Shown here piece by piece: positions 23,754 through 32,326 of a stretch of DNA of 64,000 bases. Origin of the DNA: Deltaproteobacteria bacterium (GTDB lineage Bacteria > Myxococcota_A > Polyangia > DRWM01 > JAAZOP01); assembly GCA_016218815.1 (NCBI GenBank), contig JACRCX010000084.1, positions 31,058-95,057 of the forward strand. Reading direction: 5' to 3'. A program made the translations under genes and the position numbers. How positions within the stretch are numbered: position 1 is the stretch's first letter; each line of letters begins with the position of its first letter. The notes beneath the pieces are model-generated. The model had not been told where the DNA came from. It made no database searches and worked only from the letters and a program-made list of their open reading frames with translations.

Positions 23754-24674
23754 TCACTCGAAGACGCGCAGCAACGACCGGCGCGGAGCGAAAGAGTATC
23801 CGTCGGCGAGTCGAGCCATCGCGGCGAGCGTTCGTTCGTCCCGCCGATCGGGGAGGATGAGGATCGGATGGAGCAGAAGATCGCCTCGCCCGCCGTCCGC
23901 CGGCGGTCGGCGCCGGAGTCCCCGTCCCCGCAGGCGCAGGACCGCTCGCCCGTCCACCCCCGGCGGTACCGTCACCACAACCGCACCCGCCGGCGTCGGT
24001 ACCTCGATCCCTCCCCCCGCCCACGCCTCCCCGATGGTCAGCGGGAGCTCCACATGCACGTCGTCACCCTCGATCCTCACCCCTTCTTGCGCCCGCACCG
24101 CCAGTCGCACCAGGAGATCTCCCCTGGACCGTCCACCTTCTCTGGCTCCCTCTCCGGCCAGTCGTAGGACGTCCCCGTCCCGGCTGCCCGCCGGAACCCG
24201 GACCTGAACCAGCTTCTCAACGGTCCGACTTCCTCGCTTGCGGCACGCCTGGCAGCTCCCTCCCCCTCCTCGTTCGCCGCCGCATTCCGGACAAGCCACT
24301 CGCAAACGGAGCTCGTGCACCCCGCCCCGGGCCGCTTCGCCCAGGCTCACGTCGAAGGGCGCGATCACATCCCGCCCCCCTCCAGACACCCCTTTCCGCC
24401 GCCCCTCCCGCCGGACGGCCCGCCCCGACTCCGTTCCCGGCGGCTTCTCGCCAACCGCCCGTTCCCCCGCTCCCCCGAACGAGGCCGTCACGGCGGCCAC
24501 TGCCTCCACGAGCCGCTTGAATCGCTCCTCCGCCGCCGGATCCCCGGGGCGCAGGTCGGGATGCAGCTCCCGCGCCCGCCGCCGGAACGCTCGTCGCACC
24601 TCCTCCATCCCCGCCCCGGCAGGAATCCCCAGAAGCTCCCGCGCCCGCCGCAGCGGGTCCTTCCTACGCTCCAT
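23754..24674 (-). CDS. DnaJ-like co-chaperone with reduced zinc region
   Basis: A 306-residue J-domain protein. The ATG at 24674 follows GGAGGGAG. The J domain occupies ~1-65 with the HPD signature in ARELHPDLRPGDP. There is no full Gly/Phe region. The zinc-binding domain is shrunk to one CxxCxG-CxxC pair (CPECGGERGGGGSCQAC) where canonical DnaJ has four. The C-terminal substrate-binding domains keep recognisable pieces: VRVPAGSRDGDVLRLAGEGA, GDLLVRLAV, LPLTIGEAWAGGGIEVPTP, VVTVPPGVDGRAVLRLRGRGL. It would stimulate a DnaK-type Hsp70. No dnaK or grpE is nearby, so this is a stand-alone paralogue. Confidence 0.85.
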   Translation of the reverse strand: MERRKDPLRRARELLGIPAGAGMEEVRRAFRRRARELHPDLRPGDPAAEERFKRLVEAVAAVTASFGGAGERAVGEKPPGTESGRAVRREGRRKGVSGGGRDVIAPFDVSLGEAARGGVHELRLRVACPECGGERGGGGSCQACRKRGSRTVEKLVQVRVPAGSRDGDVLRLAGEGAREGGRSRGDLLVRLAVRAQEGVRIEGDDVHVELPLTIGEAWAGGGIEVPTPAGAVVVTVPPGVDGRAVLRLRGRGLRRRPPADGGRGDLLLHPILILPDRRDERTLAAMARLADGYSFAPRRSLLRVFE

Positions 24675-24957
24675 CCGCTCCCTCCGCCAACCGAGGTCGG
24701 ACCGGACCCGCTACCGACAACCAGGAACGCCCACGCTCCCCGGCGCTCCCCGTCCGGACCAATACCCAACGACCAAGAACCAACAACCACCAACCGTTCA
24801 CTCTGTTTGACTCGCCCGCCCCCTCGTAGTACCAGGATCCCACGCCCCGGCGCCGTCGACGGCCAGCATCGCCCGTCGCGGGACTCGGTGCAAGGAGCGG
24901 GATGACAGACGGCGGTCCGATTCGACTCCGCCTCGACCGTCCACGGAAGGGACCACC
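24675..24957. other. 283-bp divergent gap with ACCAACAACC-type repeat
   Basis: A low-complexity stretch at 24761-24800 (CCAATACCCAACGACCAAGAACCAACAACCACC, written here only as its CCAA/ACAACC units) is another dispersed-repeat type. The remainder holds the ribosome-binding region of cdsA (GGAAGGGACCACC before ATG 24958). No RNA gene found. Confidence 0.4.
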
Positions 24958-25890
24958 ATGAACACCGACGGACCGGCCAGCGCCTCCAGACCGGCGTCCG
25001 CCGTCGGACCCACAGCCCCCGCCACGCTGATCCCGAAGAAGGACCGCTCGGGCCTCGGATGGCGATTCATCTCCGCCGGCGTCCTCATCCCCATGGTCGT
25101 GTCCACCGTGTTCTGGCTCCCCCCCTGGACCCTCCTCGCCTTCTGCGGCACCGCCTGCATCGCCGCAGGCTGGGAAGCCGTCGCCGTCCTCGCCCCCTGC
25201 CCCGCCGTCGTCGACCCCTTCGAACGCTTCTTCGCCACGACCCTGACCGTCCTGGTCGGTACCGGCGCCGCCCTCTTCGCCAAATACCTCCCTCCCGCCG
25301 TCGCCGGCGTCTTTCCCGCCGTCTTCCTCCTCTGCATGGCGCTGCTCGTCTTCCGCCCCCGCGAAATCACGACCTTCTCGCACCGCGCCGCCGCCCTCGT
25401 CTTCGTCCCTCTCTATGTCGGTCTGGGCCTGGCCGTCTACCCGACCCTTCGACTCCTCTTCGTCCACGGCGACCGATGGGTCTTCGCCATCATGGCCCTG
25501 ACCTTCCTCGGCGATACCTTCGCGTACTTCGCCGGCCGGTTCCTGGGCCGCCACAAGCTCCACCCCCGCCTTAGCCCGAAGAAGACCTGGGAAGGATCCA
25601 TGGGCGGCCTCCTCGGCAGCGCAACCGTTCTGGTCACCGCCCGCCTATGGTATCTTCCCGAACTGGAATGGATGGACGTCGCCCTCCTGGCGCTCCTGGC
25701 CGGCGCCATCGGCCAGACCGGCGACCTGTTCGAGTCGGCCCTCAAACGAAGCGTCGGCGTCAAGGACTCGGGAACGATCCTCCCCGGACACGGAGGTCTG
25801 CTCGATCGCATCGATGCCCTCTTGCCAACCGGCTTGTTCGTCCTGGGCTGGGGCCTCGCCCGCGGCCTCTTCATCCCCCTCGGAAGGTGA
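24958..25890 (+). CDS. cdsA: phosphatidate cytidylyltransferase
   Basis: A 310-residue integral membrane enzyme that makes CDP-diacylglycerol from phosphatidate and CTP, feeding phospholipid synthesis. Start ATG 24958 with GGAAGG about 8 bases upstream. After a ~30-residue polar N-terminus come about eight hydrophobic spans. The family signature is complete near residues 260-287: SALKRSVGVKDSGTILPGHGG followed by LLDRIDALLPT, with the metal-binding KD and HGGxxDRxD residues. GDTFAYFAGRFLGRHKL and LSPKKTWEGSMGG are further family motifs. It overlaps or abuts the Omp85 gene downstream, echoing the common cdsA-...-bamA order. Confidence 0.97.
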   Translation: MNTDGPASASRPASAVGPTAPATLIPKKDRSGLGWRFISAGVLIPMVVSTVFWLPPWTLLAFCGTACIAAGWEAVAVLAPCPAVVDPFERFFATTLTVLVGTGAALFAKYLPPAVAGVFPAVFLLCMALLVFRPREITTFSHRAAALVFVPLYVGLGLAVYPTLRLLFVHGDRWVFAIMALTFLGDTFAYFAGRFLGRHKLHPRLSPKKTWEGSMGGLLGSATVLVTARLWYLPELEWMDVALLALLAGAIGQTGDLFESALKRSVGVKDSGTILPGHGGLLDRIDALLPTGLFVLGWGLARGLFIPLGR

Positions 25891-25892
25891 GC

Positions 25893-27578
25893 GTGCGCGC
25901 CTCACCCCGCCTCCCCCTGTTCCTCCTCGCCGTGACGGTTCTCCTCCCGGCTTCCGCTCTCGCCCAACTCCCCCAGCCCGCGCCCGAAGAGCCGTCCGCC
26001 GCATCGGTGTCACCGGCCCCCGCCGGCCCCGAAGGGCCCGAAGGAACCACGACCGAAACGGCTCCTTCGGACGTTCCCCTCTCCTCCCCGCCCGAGCCGG
26101 GCTCGGAGCTCGGTCCGGAGGAGTTCGAGGGAACCGTGACGGAGGTCGCACCGCCGACCACGACGGCGTCCTCCGAAAGCCCCGCCGCGCCGCCTGACGA
26201 ATCCCTGATCGAAGGCGCGCCCGACGAAGCCCATGTCGTCCGCTACTACCTCGAGGAGTTCGAGGTCCTCGGCAACGACCGGACCCTCGCCGAGACCATC
26301 ACCCGCGGCATGCTGCTGCAGCCAGGCGAAACCTTCCGTGCGGACGACGAGCGCATCGATGAGAGCAAGGTCGCGCTCCTGGCGACCGGGTTCTTCGAGG
26401 AAGTCCGATTCTCTCTCCGGCGCGGCAGCCGTCGCGGCTGGGTCGTCTTCCAGATCCACGTCCGCGAACGCTGGACCCTGGTCGTCGAGAACCTCGCCTT
26501 CGGCTATACCACGATCACGCCGTTCGGCGGCCTCGGCGTCACCGAGCTGAACCTTTTCGGCACCGGCAGTCAGCTCTCCGCCGCGTTCGTCGTCGGCGAC
26601 GAGCAGCAGGCCTACCGCCTCCGCTTCCTCGACCCCAGTTTCCTCGGCTCCGACTGGTCCCTTCTTGTCGCCGCCCACGTCAGCGACGCCCAGGACTACC
26701 TCGGCTTCAACGGCGTCAATTCCGTCCGCGCCGACGGGACCGTGGAGACCGGGCACGCGACCATCGACTACTGGCGTGTCGGCGGCGTCCTGGGCACCGG
26801 GGTGCGGCTGTCCGAGCGGATGCGGTTGGATCTCGGGTACCGTTTCGAATGGATCGATGCTGACCTCCCCGTTGCCGCATCCTACCAGCGCGGCAAGCCG
26901 CCTGACTCGGTCAGCGCACCGATCCCCCTCGACCTCCTGCCCGGCCAGTCCCTCGTCTCCGGCTTCCAGGCCAGCTTCGCGTACGACAATCGGGACGACC
27001 CCTTCCTGCCGACCAGCGGCATGCGCCTGCGCGCGGGCGTCGACTTCGCCCACGGCGTCTTCGGCTCCGACTACTCGTTCGCCAAGTTCACCGTCGATTG
27101 GGCCATGCACTTCCAGCTCCCGTGGGACCACGTCGTGACCCTCGCCGTCTTCGCCGGCGCCATCGTCGGCAACGCACCCCTCTTCGACCAGTTCTTCGTC
27201 GGCGACCTCTCCGATCTCATCCCCGGCCGGGTCCTCGACCTCAACTTCCACGCCTATTCCGCCCACAACATCCTCGGCACCGCGATCCGCGAGATGCAGT
27301 ACGAGGACCTGGCGGCCAAGATCGCCGTCGAGTACTCCTGGCCCCTGTACCGCAGCCGCTCCGGCTTTCTCTACGGCCTCGATGTCTTCGCGTCGATCGG
27401 TTTCTTCTCCCTGGCCTCCGCGACCGACGTCGAGCTCCAGATCCCCGGCTACTCCGGCGCCGAGGTCTTCCCGATCGATCTCACCGGCGACGTCGGCTTC
27501 CGGTTCGACACGATGATAGGGCTATTTCGCCTGTCATTCTCGAATATTATGGGGCTGATCCCCCAGCAGGTGGACTAG
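25893..27578 (+). CDS. Omp85-family outer-membrane protein with one POTRA-like domain
   Basis: A 561-residue protein. GTG 25893 is favoured since GGAAGG, which spans the end of cdsA, sits five bases before it; a GTG at 25887 overlaps the cdsA stop. A signal peptide ends at ASALAQ. A Pro/Glu/Thr-rich linker (~30-110) precedes a single POTRA-like unit (YYLEEFEVLGNDRTLAETI ... ATGFFEEVRFSLRRG ... VVFQIHVRER). The remainder is a barrel (AFGYTTITPFGGLGVTELN, NRDDPFLPTSGMRLRAGVDF) with the recurrent Asp-Asp-Pro-Phe-x-Pro strand of Omp85 proteins. One POTRA and its short length set it apart from canonical BamA. Likely an outer-membrane assembly or translocation factor. Confidence 0.85.
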   Translation: MRASPRLPLFLLAVTVLLPASALAQLPQPAPEEPSAASVSPAPAGPEGPEGTTTETAPSDVPLSSPPEPGSELGPEEFEGTVTEVAPPTTTASSESPAAPPDESLIEGAPDEAHVVRYYLEEFEVLGNDRTLAETITRGMLLQPGETFRADDERIDESKVALLATGFFEEVRFSLRRGSRRGWVVFQIHVRERWTLVVENLAFGYTTITPFGGLGVTELNLFGTGSQLSAAFVVGDEQQAYRLRFLDPSFLGSDWSLLVAAHVSDAQDYLGFNGVNSVRADGTVETGHATIDYWRVGGVLGTGVRLSERMRLDLGYRFEWIDADLPVAASYQRGKPPDSVSAPIPLDLLPGQSLVSGFQASFAYDNRDDPFLPTSGMRLRAGVDFAHGVFGSDYSFAKFTVDWAMHFQLPWDHVVTLAVFAGAIVGNAPLFDQFFVGDLSDLIPGRVLDLNFHAYSAHNILGTAIREMQYEDLAAKIAVEYSWPLYRSRSGFLYGLDVFASIGFFSLASATDVELQIPGYSGAEVFPIDLTGDVGFRFDTMIGLFRLSFSNIMGLIPQQVD

Positions 27579-27581
27579 GCG

Positions 27582-28238
27582 TTGCACGACCACCTGCCAC
27601 CCGCCCGCGCTCGCCATTGTCCCCCAAGCGCCGCGATCCCCGTCCTCCTCCTTGCTGCCGTCGGACTCGCCTGGGCATCCGGGGCCGCCGCCGAGGACGT
27701 GCGCACGGTCCGCACGTCCCGCACCGGCGACATCCTGACCGTCTCGTTCTCGGTCTCCGATCTGCTCGACGACAGCGCGCAGGAGGAGTTGGAGAGTGGG
27801 CTGCCGACGCGCATCGCGCTCAGCATCGCGCTGCATGCCGAAAACGCGTCGGAAGGACTGCGAGCTTCCATTCGCACGTGCGAGGTGACCTACGACCTGT
27901 GGGACGAGGTGTTCCACGTCCACATCGAGGACGAGCGTCAGTCGAAATGGTACGACGCAACGAGTCGCAACGACGCGGTGCGGCTGTGCACGGTGGTACG
28001 CGACACGAAGCTGGATGTCGCCGACCTGCCGGCGGGCCCCTATGTGATCTCGGTCGTTGCCGAGCTCAACCCCGTCTCCACGGCGATGCTCGAAGGACTG
28101 CGAGCCTGGCTGCGGGTGCCGGCGACGACCGGAGAAGGGCAGAGCTTCTTCGGGTCGTTCGTCGCGATCTTCATCAACCGGCGGATGGGCGAGGCGGACC
28201 GGACGATCCGCTTCCGCTCCAGCCCGTTCGACCTGTGA
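27582..28238 (+). CDS. secreted protein, DUF4390-like, upstream of sensor kinase
   Basis: A 218-residue protein starting at TTG 27582, three bases after the Omp85 stop; this start is a guess because no ATG opens the frame nearby. A signal peptide (IPVLLLAAVGLAWASGAAA) leads to a beta-rich domain: ILTVSFSVSDLLDDSAQEEL, ESGLPTRIALSIALHAE, YDLWDEVFHVHIED. Length, the Leu-Ser-Gly-Leu-Pro element and the position directly before an NtrY-like kinase resemble DUF4390 proteins, which occupy this place in other proteobacteria. That assignment is from memory of the family and not proven. It ends 10 bp before the kinase start. Confidence 0.65.
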   Translation: MHDHLPPARARHCPPSAAIPVLLLAAVGLAWASGAAAEDVRTVRTSRTGDILTVSFSVSDLLDDSAQEELESGLPTRIALSIALHAENASEGLRASIRTCEVTYDLWDEVFHVHIEDERQSKWYDATSRNDAVRLCTVVRDTKLDVADLPAGPYVISVVAELNPVSTAMLEGLRAWLRVPATTGEGQSFFGSFVAIFINRRMGEADRTIRFRSSPFDL

Positions 28239-28248
28239 GGGCGCGAAC

Positions 28249-30030
28249 GTGGAGCCCCGAGCTTCCCGGCGGGTTCGCGTTCCCTGGTTCGAGGCGAAGA
28301 TCGTCGGTCTGCTGCTGCTCGTTCTGGGCGCCACGTGGTTCGCCGCGGTCTACTTCTTCGGCGCCGGCATCTCGTCGAGCTTCGGTCTGATCCTCCAGCC
28401 GTCGATCGCCGACGGCCTGAGGACGGCGAAGGCGAGGACGCACGATCACATCGAGGCGTTGCGGGAGCAGCTCAAGTGGCGGACGGAGCGCATGGCCTCC
28501 GAGCTGCGGCGGCTGGGCCTCGAGGCCCGGATGTCGGAGCGCATCCGCCCGGTGCTCGAACGGCTGGCAGCGGAGGACGCGGCGGCGTTCAGCGGGGAAG
28601 GGGAGGGGGACGGCGATCAACCGGGCGAGCGGGAGGACGAGCGCTCGGCGGACGAAGGTTCGACGCCGCGGCTCATCGACGTTTCGGCCGTGGACGTGAC
28701 CGGGCAGCGGGTCCACGTGCGCGCGGCGGGAGATTTCCCCGAGTCGCGCTGGCGATGGAAGACGTTCCGTCCGCGCGAGCCGGCGGACGACGCGGCGCGG
28801 CGCGCGGTGATCGATGCCGCCCTGGAGGGGCCGTCGATCTGCGTCGTCGGCGGCTGCCAGACACTCGCGGATCGCCTGCGCGGCGGCGTCGAGGTCCTGC
28901 GTGTGCTGGACCGCGTGGCCGAGCGCGACCTGGCGTCCCTGGATGCCGCCGGGCTGGAGGCGGTCTTCGCCACCCCCTGGGCCCTGTTCCACGGCCTGCA
29001 GTCGTTGGGCGAAGTACTGGACACCTACAAGATGTTGCGCATGGGCCGCGAGCAGATCCGCCGCAGCTACGTGCGCGTCTACATGATCATCCTCGGCGTC
29101 GCGGCCACGGTCACGCTGATCGTCGCCGTCCTGTTCGCACGGCGTGTCACCCGCCGCGTCGCCGCCATCGCCCGCGCCACGCGACAGGTCGCCACCGGCG
29201 ATCTCGGCGTGCAGATTGCCGCCTCCGGGCACGACGAGCTGGCCGAGCTGGCGCGCTCGTTCAACGAAATGGTCTCCGACCTGCGCGAGTCCCGCGACCG
29301 CATCGCCTACCTCTCCCGCGTCTCCGCCTGGCAGGGCATCGCCCGGCGCCTGGCCCACGAGATCAAGAACCCCCTCACCCCCATCCAGCTCGCCATCCAG
29401 GAGGTTTCGGAGAAGTACGACGGGAGCGACGAACGCTACGCCAGCCTCGTGGCCACCGCCCGCGAGGTCATCGAGGAGGAAGTCGCGACGCTCCGCCGGC
29501 TGACGGCCGAGTTCTCTGCCTTCGCCCGCCTGCCGCAGGTCGAGCCATCGCCCACCGATCTGGGCGAGTTCCTCGACGAATGCCAGGCGGCATTTGGCGC
29601 CGAGGCCGCGGAGCGCGGCGTGAAGCTGGTCTGGCGCAAACCGACCGAGCCGCTGCGCGTCTTGATCGACCGGCAAATGATGCGCCGCGTCATGGACAAC
29701 CTCGTGCGCAACGCGGTCGAGGCGCTGGCGGGCGTCGAGCAGTCCGACAAGACGGTGGAGATCGAAGGCGGACCGGCGCGCGAGACCGATCGCGCCTCCA
29801 TCGTCGTGCGCGACAACGGTCCCGGCATCCCCGCCGATGTCCGGGAGCACATCTTCGAGCCCTACTTCACGACCAAGCCGACCGGCACCGGTCTCGGCCT
29901 GGCCATCGTCAAGAAGATCGTCCTGGAGCACAGCGGCGAGATCGTCGTGGAATCCGGGGAGAAGGGCGCCGAGTTCCGCCTGGCCCTGCCCCTGGCCGGC
30001 GGTGATGCCGCCCGCCCCTCGGAGGTTTGA
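28249..30030 (+). CDS. NtrY-like membrane sensor histidine kinase
   Basis: A 593-residue kinase. GTG 28249 with GAGG eight bases before it. Two membrane spans (IVGLLLLVLGATWFAAVYFF near 20-40 and VYMIILGVAATVTLIVAVLF near 283-302) bracket a ~240-residue periplasmic sensor domain with a long helix. HAMP (ARRVTRRVAAIARATRQVA) is followed by the dimerisation/phosphoacceptor helix with His370 in RRLAHEIKNPLTPIQLAIQ, which is the NtrY-type H-box. The ATPase shows NLVRNAVEAL, DNGPGIP and GTGLGLAIVKK. No response regulator gene is adjacent. It reads through to a thioredoxin gene 1 bp after its stop, so the three genes 27582-30541 form one operon. Confidence 0.92.
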   Translation: MEPRASRRVRVPWFEAKIVGLLLLVLGATWFAAVYFFGAGISSSFGLILQPSIADGLRTAKARTHDHIEALREQLKWRTERMASELRRLGLEARMSERIRPVLERLAAEDAAAFSGEGEGDGDQPGEREDERSADEGSTPRLIDVSAVDVTGQRVHVRAAGDFPESRWRWKTFRPREPADDAARRAVIDAALEGPSICVVGGCQTLADRLRGGVEVLRVLDRVAERDLASLDAAGLEAVFATPWALFHGLQSLGEVLDTYKMLRMGREQIRRSYVRVYMIILGVAATVTLIVAVLFARRVTRRVAAIARATRQVATGDLGVQIAASGHDELAELARSFNEMVSDLRESRDRIAYLSRVSAWQGIARRLAHEIKNPLTPIQLAIQEVSEKYDGSDERYASLVATAREVIEEEVATLRRLTAEFSAFARLPQVEPSPTDLGEFLDECQAAFGAEAAERGVKLVWRKPTEPLRVLIDRQMMRRVMDNLVRNAVEALAGVEQSDKTVEIEGGPARETDRASIVVRDNGPGIPADVREHIFEPYFTTKPTGTGLGLAIVKKIVLEHSGEIVVESGEKGAEFRLALPLAGGDAARPSEV

Positions 30031-30031
30031 C

Positions 30032-30541
30032 GTGCCCGCCTGGTGGCCCCGCCTGAGGAACTTCGTCCTGGTCGCCGCGGCCCTCCTGCTCGTCGTCGTC
30101 TTCGGCCCCCGCATGTGCCGCAAGGACCTGCTCGAGCGGGGCTCGCCCGCCCCCGCCTTCTCGCTCACGCTGCTCCTGGAACACGGCCGCCTCACGCTGG
30201 GGGACCTGCGCGGCAAGCCCGCCGTGCTCTTCTTCTGGGCCGTGTGGTGCCCCTACTGCAAGAAGATGCTGCCGGGGCTCGAGGCGCTGGCGCGCGAGCG
30301 CCCCGGGGCCCGGTTCATCGCGATCCACTCCGACGGCCAGGTCGACCCCGCCGACGTCGAGCGCTCGGCGCGGCGGTTCCCCGACCTCACCCACACCCTG
30401 GACGGCGAGCGGATCCTGGGCTCCTACCGCGTGGACACCTTCCCCTCGACCTACGTCATCGACGCCCAAGGGAAGATCTGCGCCGGATTCGTCGGCAACA
30501 CCTCCAGCGAGGCCGTCGCCCGGGCGCTCGACGACTGCTGA
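30032..30541 (+). CDS. TlpA/ResA-like membrane thioredoxin
   Basis: A 169-residue protein. GTG at 30032 with GGAGG six bases upstream. An N-terminal membrane anchor (NFVLVAAALLLVVVFG) places a thioredoxin fold outside the membrane. The active site is WCPYC (Cys73, Cys76) in FFWAVWCPYCKKMLPGLEAL; the cis-proline region is VDTFPSTYVID. AdhP-like redoxins of this kind reduce apocytochrome c or other exported disulfides. The ccmAB-like exporter converges from the other side, and a multihaem cytochrome gene lies at 42.7 kb, so cytochrome c maturation is a plausible role. Confidence 0.88.
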   Translation: MPAWWPRLRNFVLVAAALLLVVVFGPRMCRKDLLERGSPAPAFSLTLLLEHGRLTLGDLRGKPAVLFFWAVWCPYCKKMLPGLEALARERPGARFIAIHSDGQVDPADVERSARRFPDLTHTLDGERILGSYRVDTFPSTYVIDAQGKICAGFVGNTSSEAVARALDDC

Positions 30542-30584
30542 TCTGCGCTCGCGCGGTCCGCAATCACGCGTCGGCCGTTTCCGG

Positions 30585-30810
30585 CCCGGGCATGGGGAGG
30601 TGGCGAGGTCGGACGGAGAGGTGGGGAGGCGGCTGGATGGCGATGCCCTGGCGCGGCGTCCCGCCGCGCCAGGGACATGCCGCACCCGACGCTCTCCACC
30701 TCCCCAGTCGGCCTCTCCACCTCTCCTCGCCCGGATCCGGCCGCACCCGACGCTCTCCACCTCTCCAGTCGCCCTCTCCCTCTCTCCTCGCCCGGATCCG
30801 GCACGCAAGG
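30585..30810. repeat. purine/pyrimidine-biased intergenic repeat cluster
   Basis: Between convergent genes the sequence contains GGGGAGGTGGCGAGG and GGAGAGGTGGGGAGG on one side and three CTCTCCACCT/CTCTCCTCGCCCGGATCCGG blocks on the other, with GCACCCGACGCTCTCCACCT appearing twice. The two arms are broadly complementary, so long hairpins are possible. The same family lies at 3575-3640, 46196-46240 and 63785-63825. Confidence 0.65.
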
Positions 30811-30831
30811 AACAGGTGCCGCGCGACAACG

Positions 30832-31635
30832 TCACCGCGCGCGCATCAGTCGCAGCATCGCCTCGTGGATGCGCCCGTTGCTCGCCAGGATCTCCCGGCC
30901 CGACGCGTCGGCCTCGACGCCGGAATGATCCGTGACGCGCCCGCCCGCCTCCCGCACGAGGAGAATCCCCGCCGCCACGTCCCAGGTGTGCAGCGACCGC
31001 TCGAAGTGTGCGTCGTACGTCCCGTCGGCCGTGAGCGCCAGATCGATGGCCGCAGAGCCGCAGCGACGCGCGCCGTGCGTGCGCCGCAGCACCCCGCCCA
31101 GCGGGCGCAGGAACGGTCCCGGCGCGACGTGGCTCGCCGCGGGCCAGCCCGTCCCGATCAGCGCCCGATCGAGCGACGCGACCGCCGACACGCGGATCGG
31201 CCGGCCGTTGCGCGTCGCCCCCAGCCCCCGCGCGGCCGCGAACGACCACCCCAGCGCCGGCGCCTCGATCGCCCCCACCACGGGACCCACCTCGTCCAGC
31301 AGCGCCACCGAGACGCAGAAGAACGGATGCCCGTGCAGGAAGTTCACCGTGCCGTCCAGCGGATCGACCGCCCACAAGAGCCGTCCGCCGCCCGTCCGTC
31401 GCGCTCCCCCGCGCAGCCCGCCCTCCTCGCCCAAGAACCGGTCTTGCGGGAATCGTCCCAGCAGGAACCGCCGCAGGAACGCCTCGCTCCGCCGGTCCGC
31501 CTCCGTGACCACGTCGAGCAGCCCCTTGACCCGGGCGCGGATGCCGCGACGGAAGCGCGCGAGCACGAGCCGGCCGGCCGCGCGGGACGCCGCGACCGCC
31601 GCGGCCAGCCGACGATCCAGCTCACCTTCCCGCAC
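30832..31635 (-). CDS. inositol monophosphatase-family phosphatase
   Basis: A 267-residue enzyme of the Li-sensitive, Mg-dependent phosphatase fold (IMPase/SuhB/CysQ). GTG 31635 follows GAGGAGTGAGG, five bases after the stop of the ccmB-like gene. Motif 1 is WAVDPLDGTVNFLHG, motif 2 WDVAAGILLVREAGGRVTD, and the upstream GEEGG and VVTEADRRSE supply further metal ligands. Substrate could be inositol phosphate or another small phosphate; which one cannot be decided. It is the last gene of a minus-strand unit with ccmA-like and ccmB-like genes. Confidence 0.92.
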   Translation of the reverse strand: MREGELDRRLAAAVAASRAAGRLVLARFRRGIRARVKGLLDVVTEADRRSEAFLRRFLLGRFPQDRFLGEEGGLRGGARRTGGGRLLWAVDPLDGTVNFLHGHPFFCVSVALLDEVGPVVGAIEAPALGWSFAAARGLGATRNGRPIRVSAVASLDRALIGTGWPAASHVAPGPFLRPLGGVLRRTHGARRCGSAAIDLALTADGTYDAHFERSLHTWDVAAGILLVREAGGRVTDHSGVEADASGREILASNGRIHEAMLRLMRAR

Positions 31636-31639
31636 GGCC

Positions 31640-32326
31640 TCACTCCTCGACCACGTGCCCGAAAAGCCACAACGCTCCCATGCCCAGGGCCAGGTCGAAG
31701 GCGAGCAGGAGCATCATCCACCCGGACACCTCGGCCCAGCCCCCGCCGAGCAGCGCCGCACGGGAAATCTCGACCACCCCCAGGAACAGCGGAATCAGCA
31801 GGGGGTAGATCGCGACGCCGACCAGCAGGTCGGCCGAGGGACCGCCTACGACCATCGCACCGAACAGCGAGCCGACGACGGCGATCCCCAACGTTGCCAG
31901 GACCGCCGCGGGCAGGATCCAGGCGGCCGGCGGCGAGACCGGGACGCGGAAGAAGAGGATCGCGGGAGCCGCCAGTACCACCTCGACGGCAAACAACGTC
32001 GTCGCCAGGCTGGCCGTCTTGCCCGCCAGGATCGCCGCGCGCGGAACCGGCGCCAGCAACATGCCGTCGAGCGCGGCGTCGTCGCGCTCCCGGGTCCAGG
32101 AGCGCACCACGGCGAGGTTGGCCGAGAGGCCGACGGCGATCCAGAACGCGGCCGGCCCCGCCGCGGCCGCCTCCGCCCCCGATTCGGCCAGCGCGAACGC
32201 GGAGACGACGAGCACCAGCGCCGCGAAAAGCAGCGCCGTGATCGTCGCCTCGCCCGTCCGCCGCTCGATGCGCAGATCGACGCCGAAGACGAGCCATGCC
32301 GTGCGCAGGAATCCCGGCGGATTCAT
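31640..32326 (-). CDS. ccmB: CcmB-like haem exporter membrane subunit
   Basis: A 228-residue protein with six predicted membrane spans and the CcmB-type N-terminus (FLRTAWLVFGVDLRIERRTGE). The CcmB-like motif RERDDAALDGMLLAPVPR and the FRVPVSPP region are present. Its ATG at 32326 overlaps the stop of the ATPase gene by four bases (ATGA), so the two are translationally coupled. By family it forms, with the ATPase CcmA, the transporter of cytochrome c maturation system I that drives haem release from CcmC/CcmE. CcmC, CcmD, CcmE and CcmF are not in the window. Confidence 0.85.
   Translation of the reverse strand: MNPPGFLRTAWLVFGVDLRIERRTGEATITALLFAALVLVVSAFALAESGAEAAAAGPAAFWIAVGLSANLAVVRSWTRERDDAALDGMLLAPVPRAAILAGKTASLATTLFAVEVVLAAPAILFFRVPVSPPAAWILPAAVLATLGIAVVGSLFGAMVVGGPSADLLVGVAIYPLLIPLFLGVVEISRAALLGGGWAEVSGWMMLLLAFDLALGMGALWLFGHVVEE

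Noticed and set aside
24910..24940. A tRNA T-arm-like GGTCCGATTCGACTCC
   Set aside because: No anticodon arm or acceptor pairing around it could be drawn.
28174..30216. 680-codon minus-strand frame antisense to the NtrY-like kinase
   Set aside because: All kinase boxes are on the plus strand; the antisense reads as Ala/Gly/Arg filler.
30585..30810. CRISPR array
   Set aside because: Repeat units are irregular, low-complexity and not separated by constant-length unique spacers; no cas genes.
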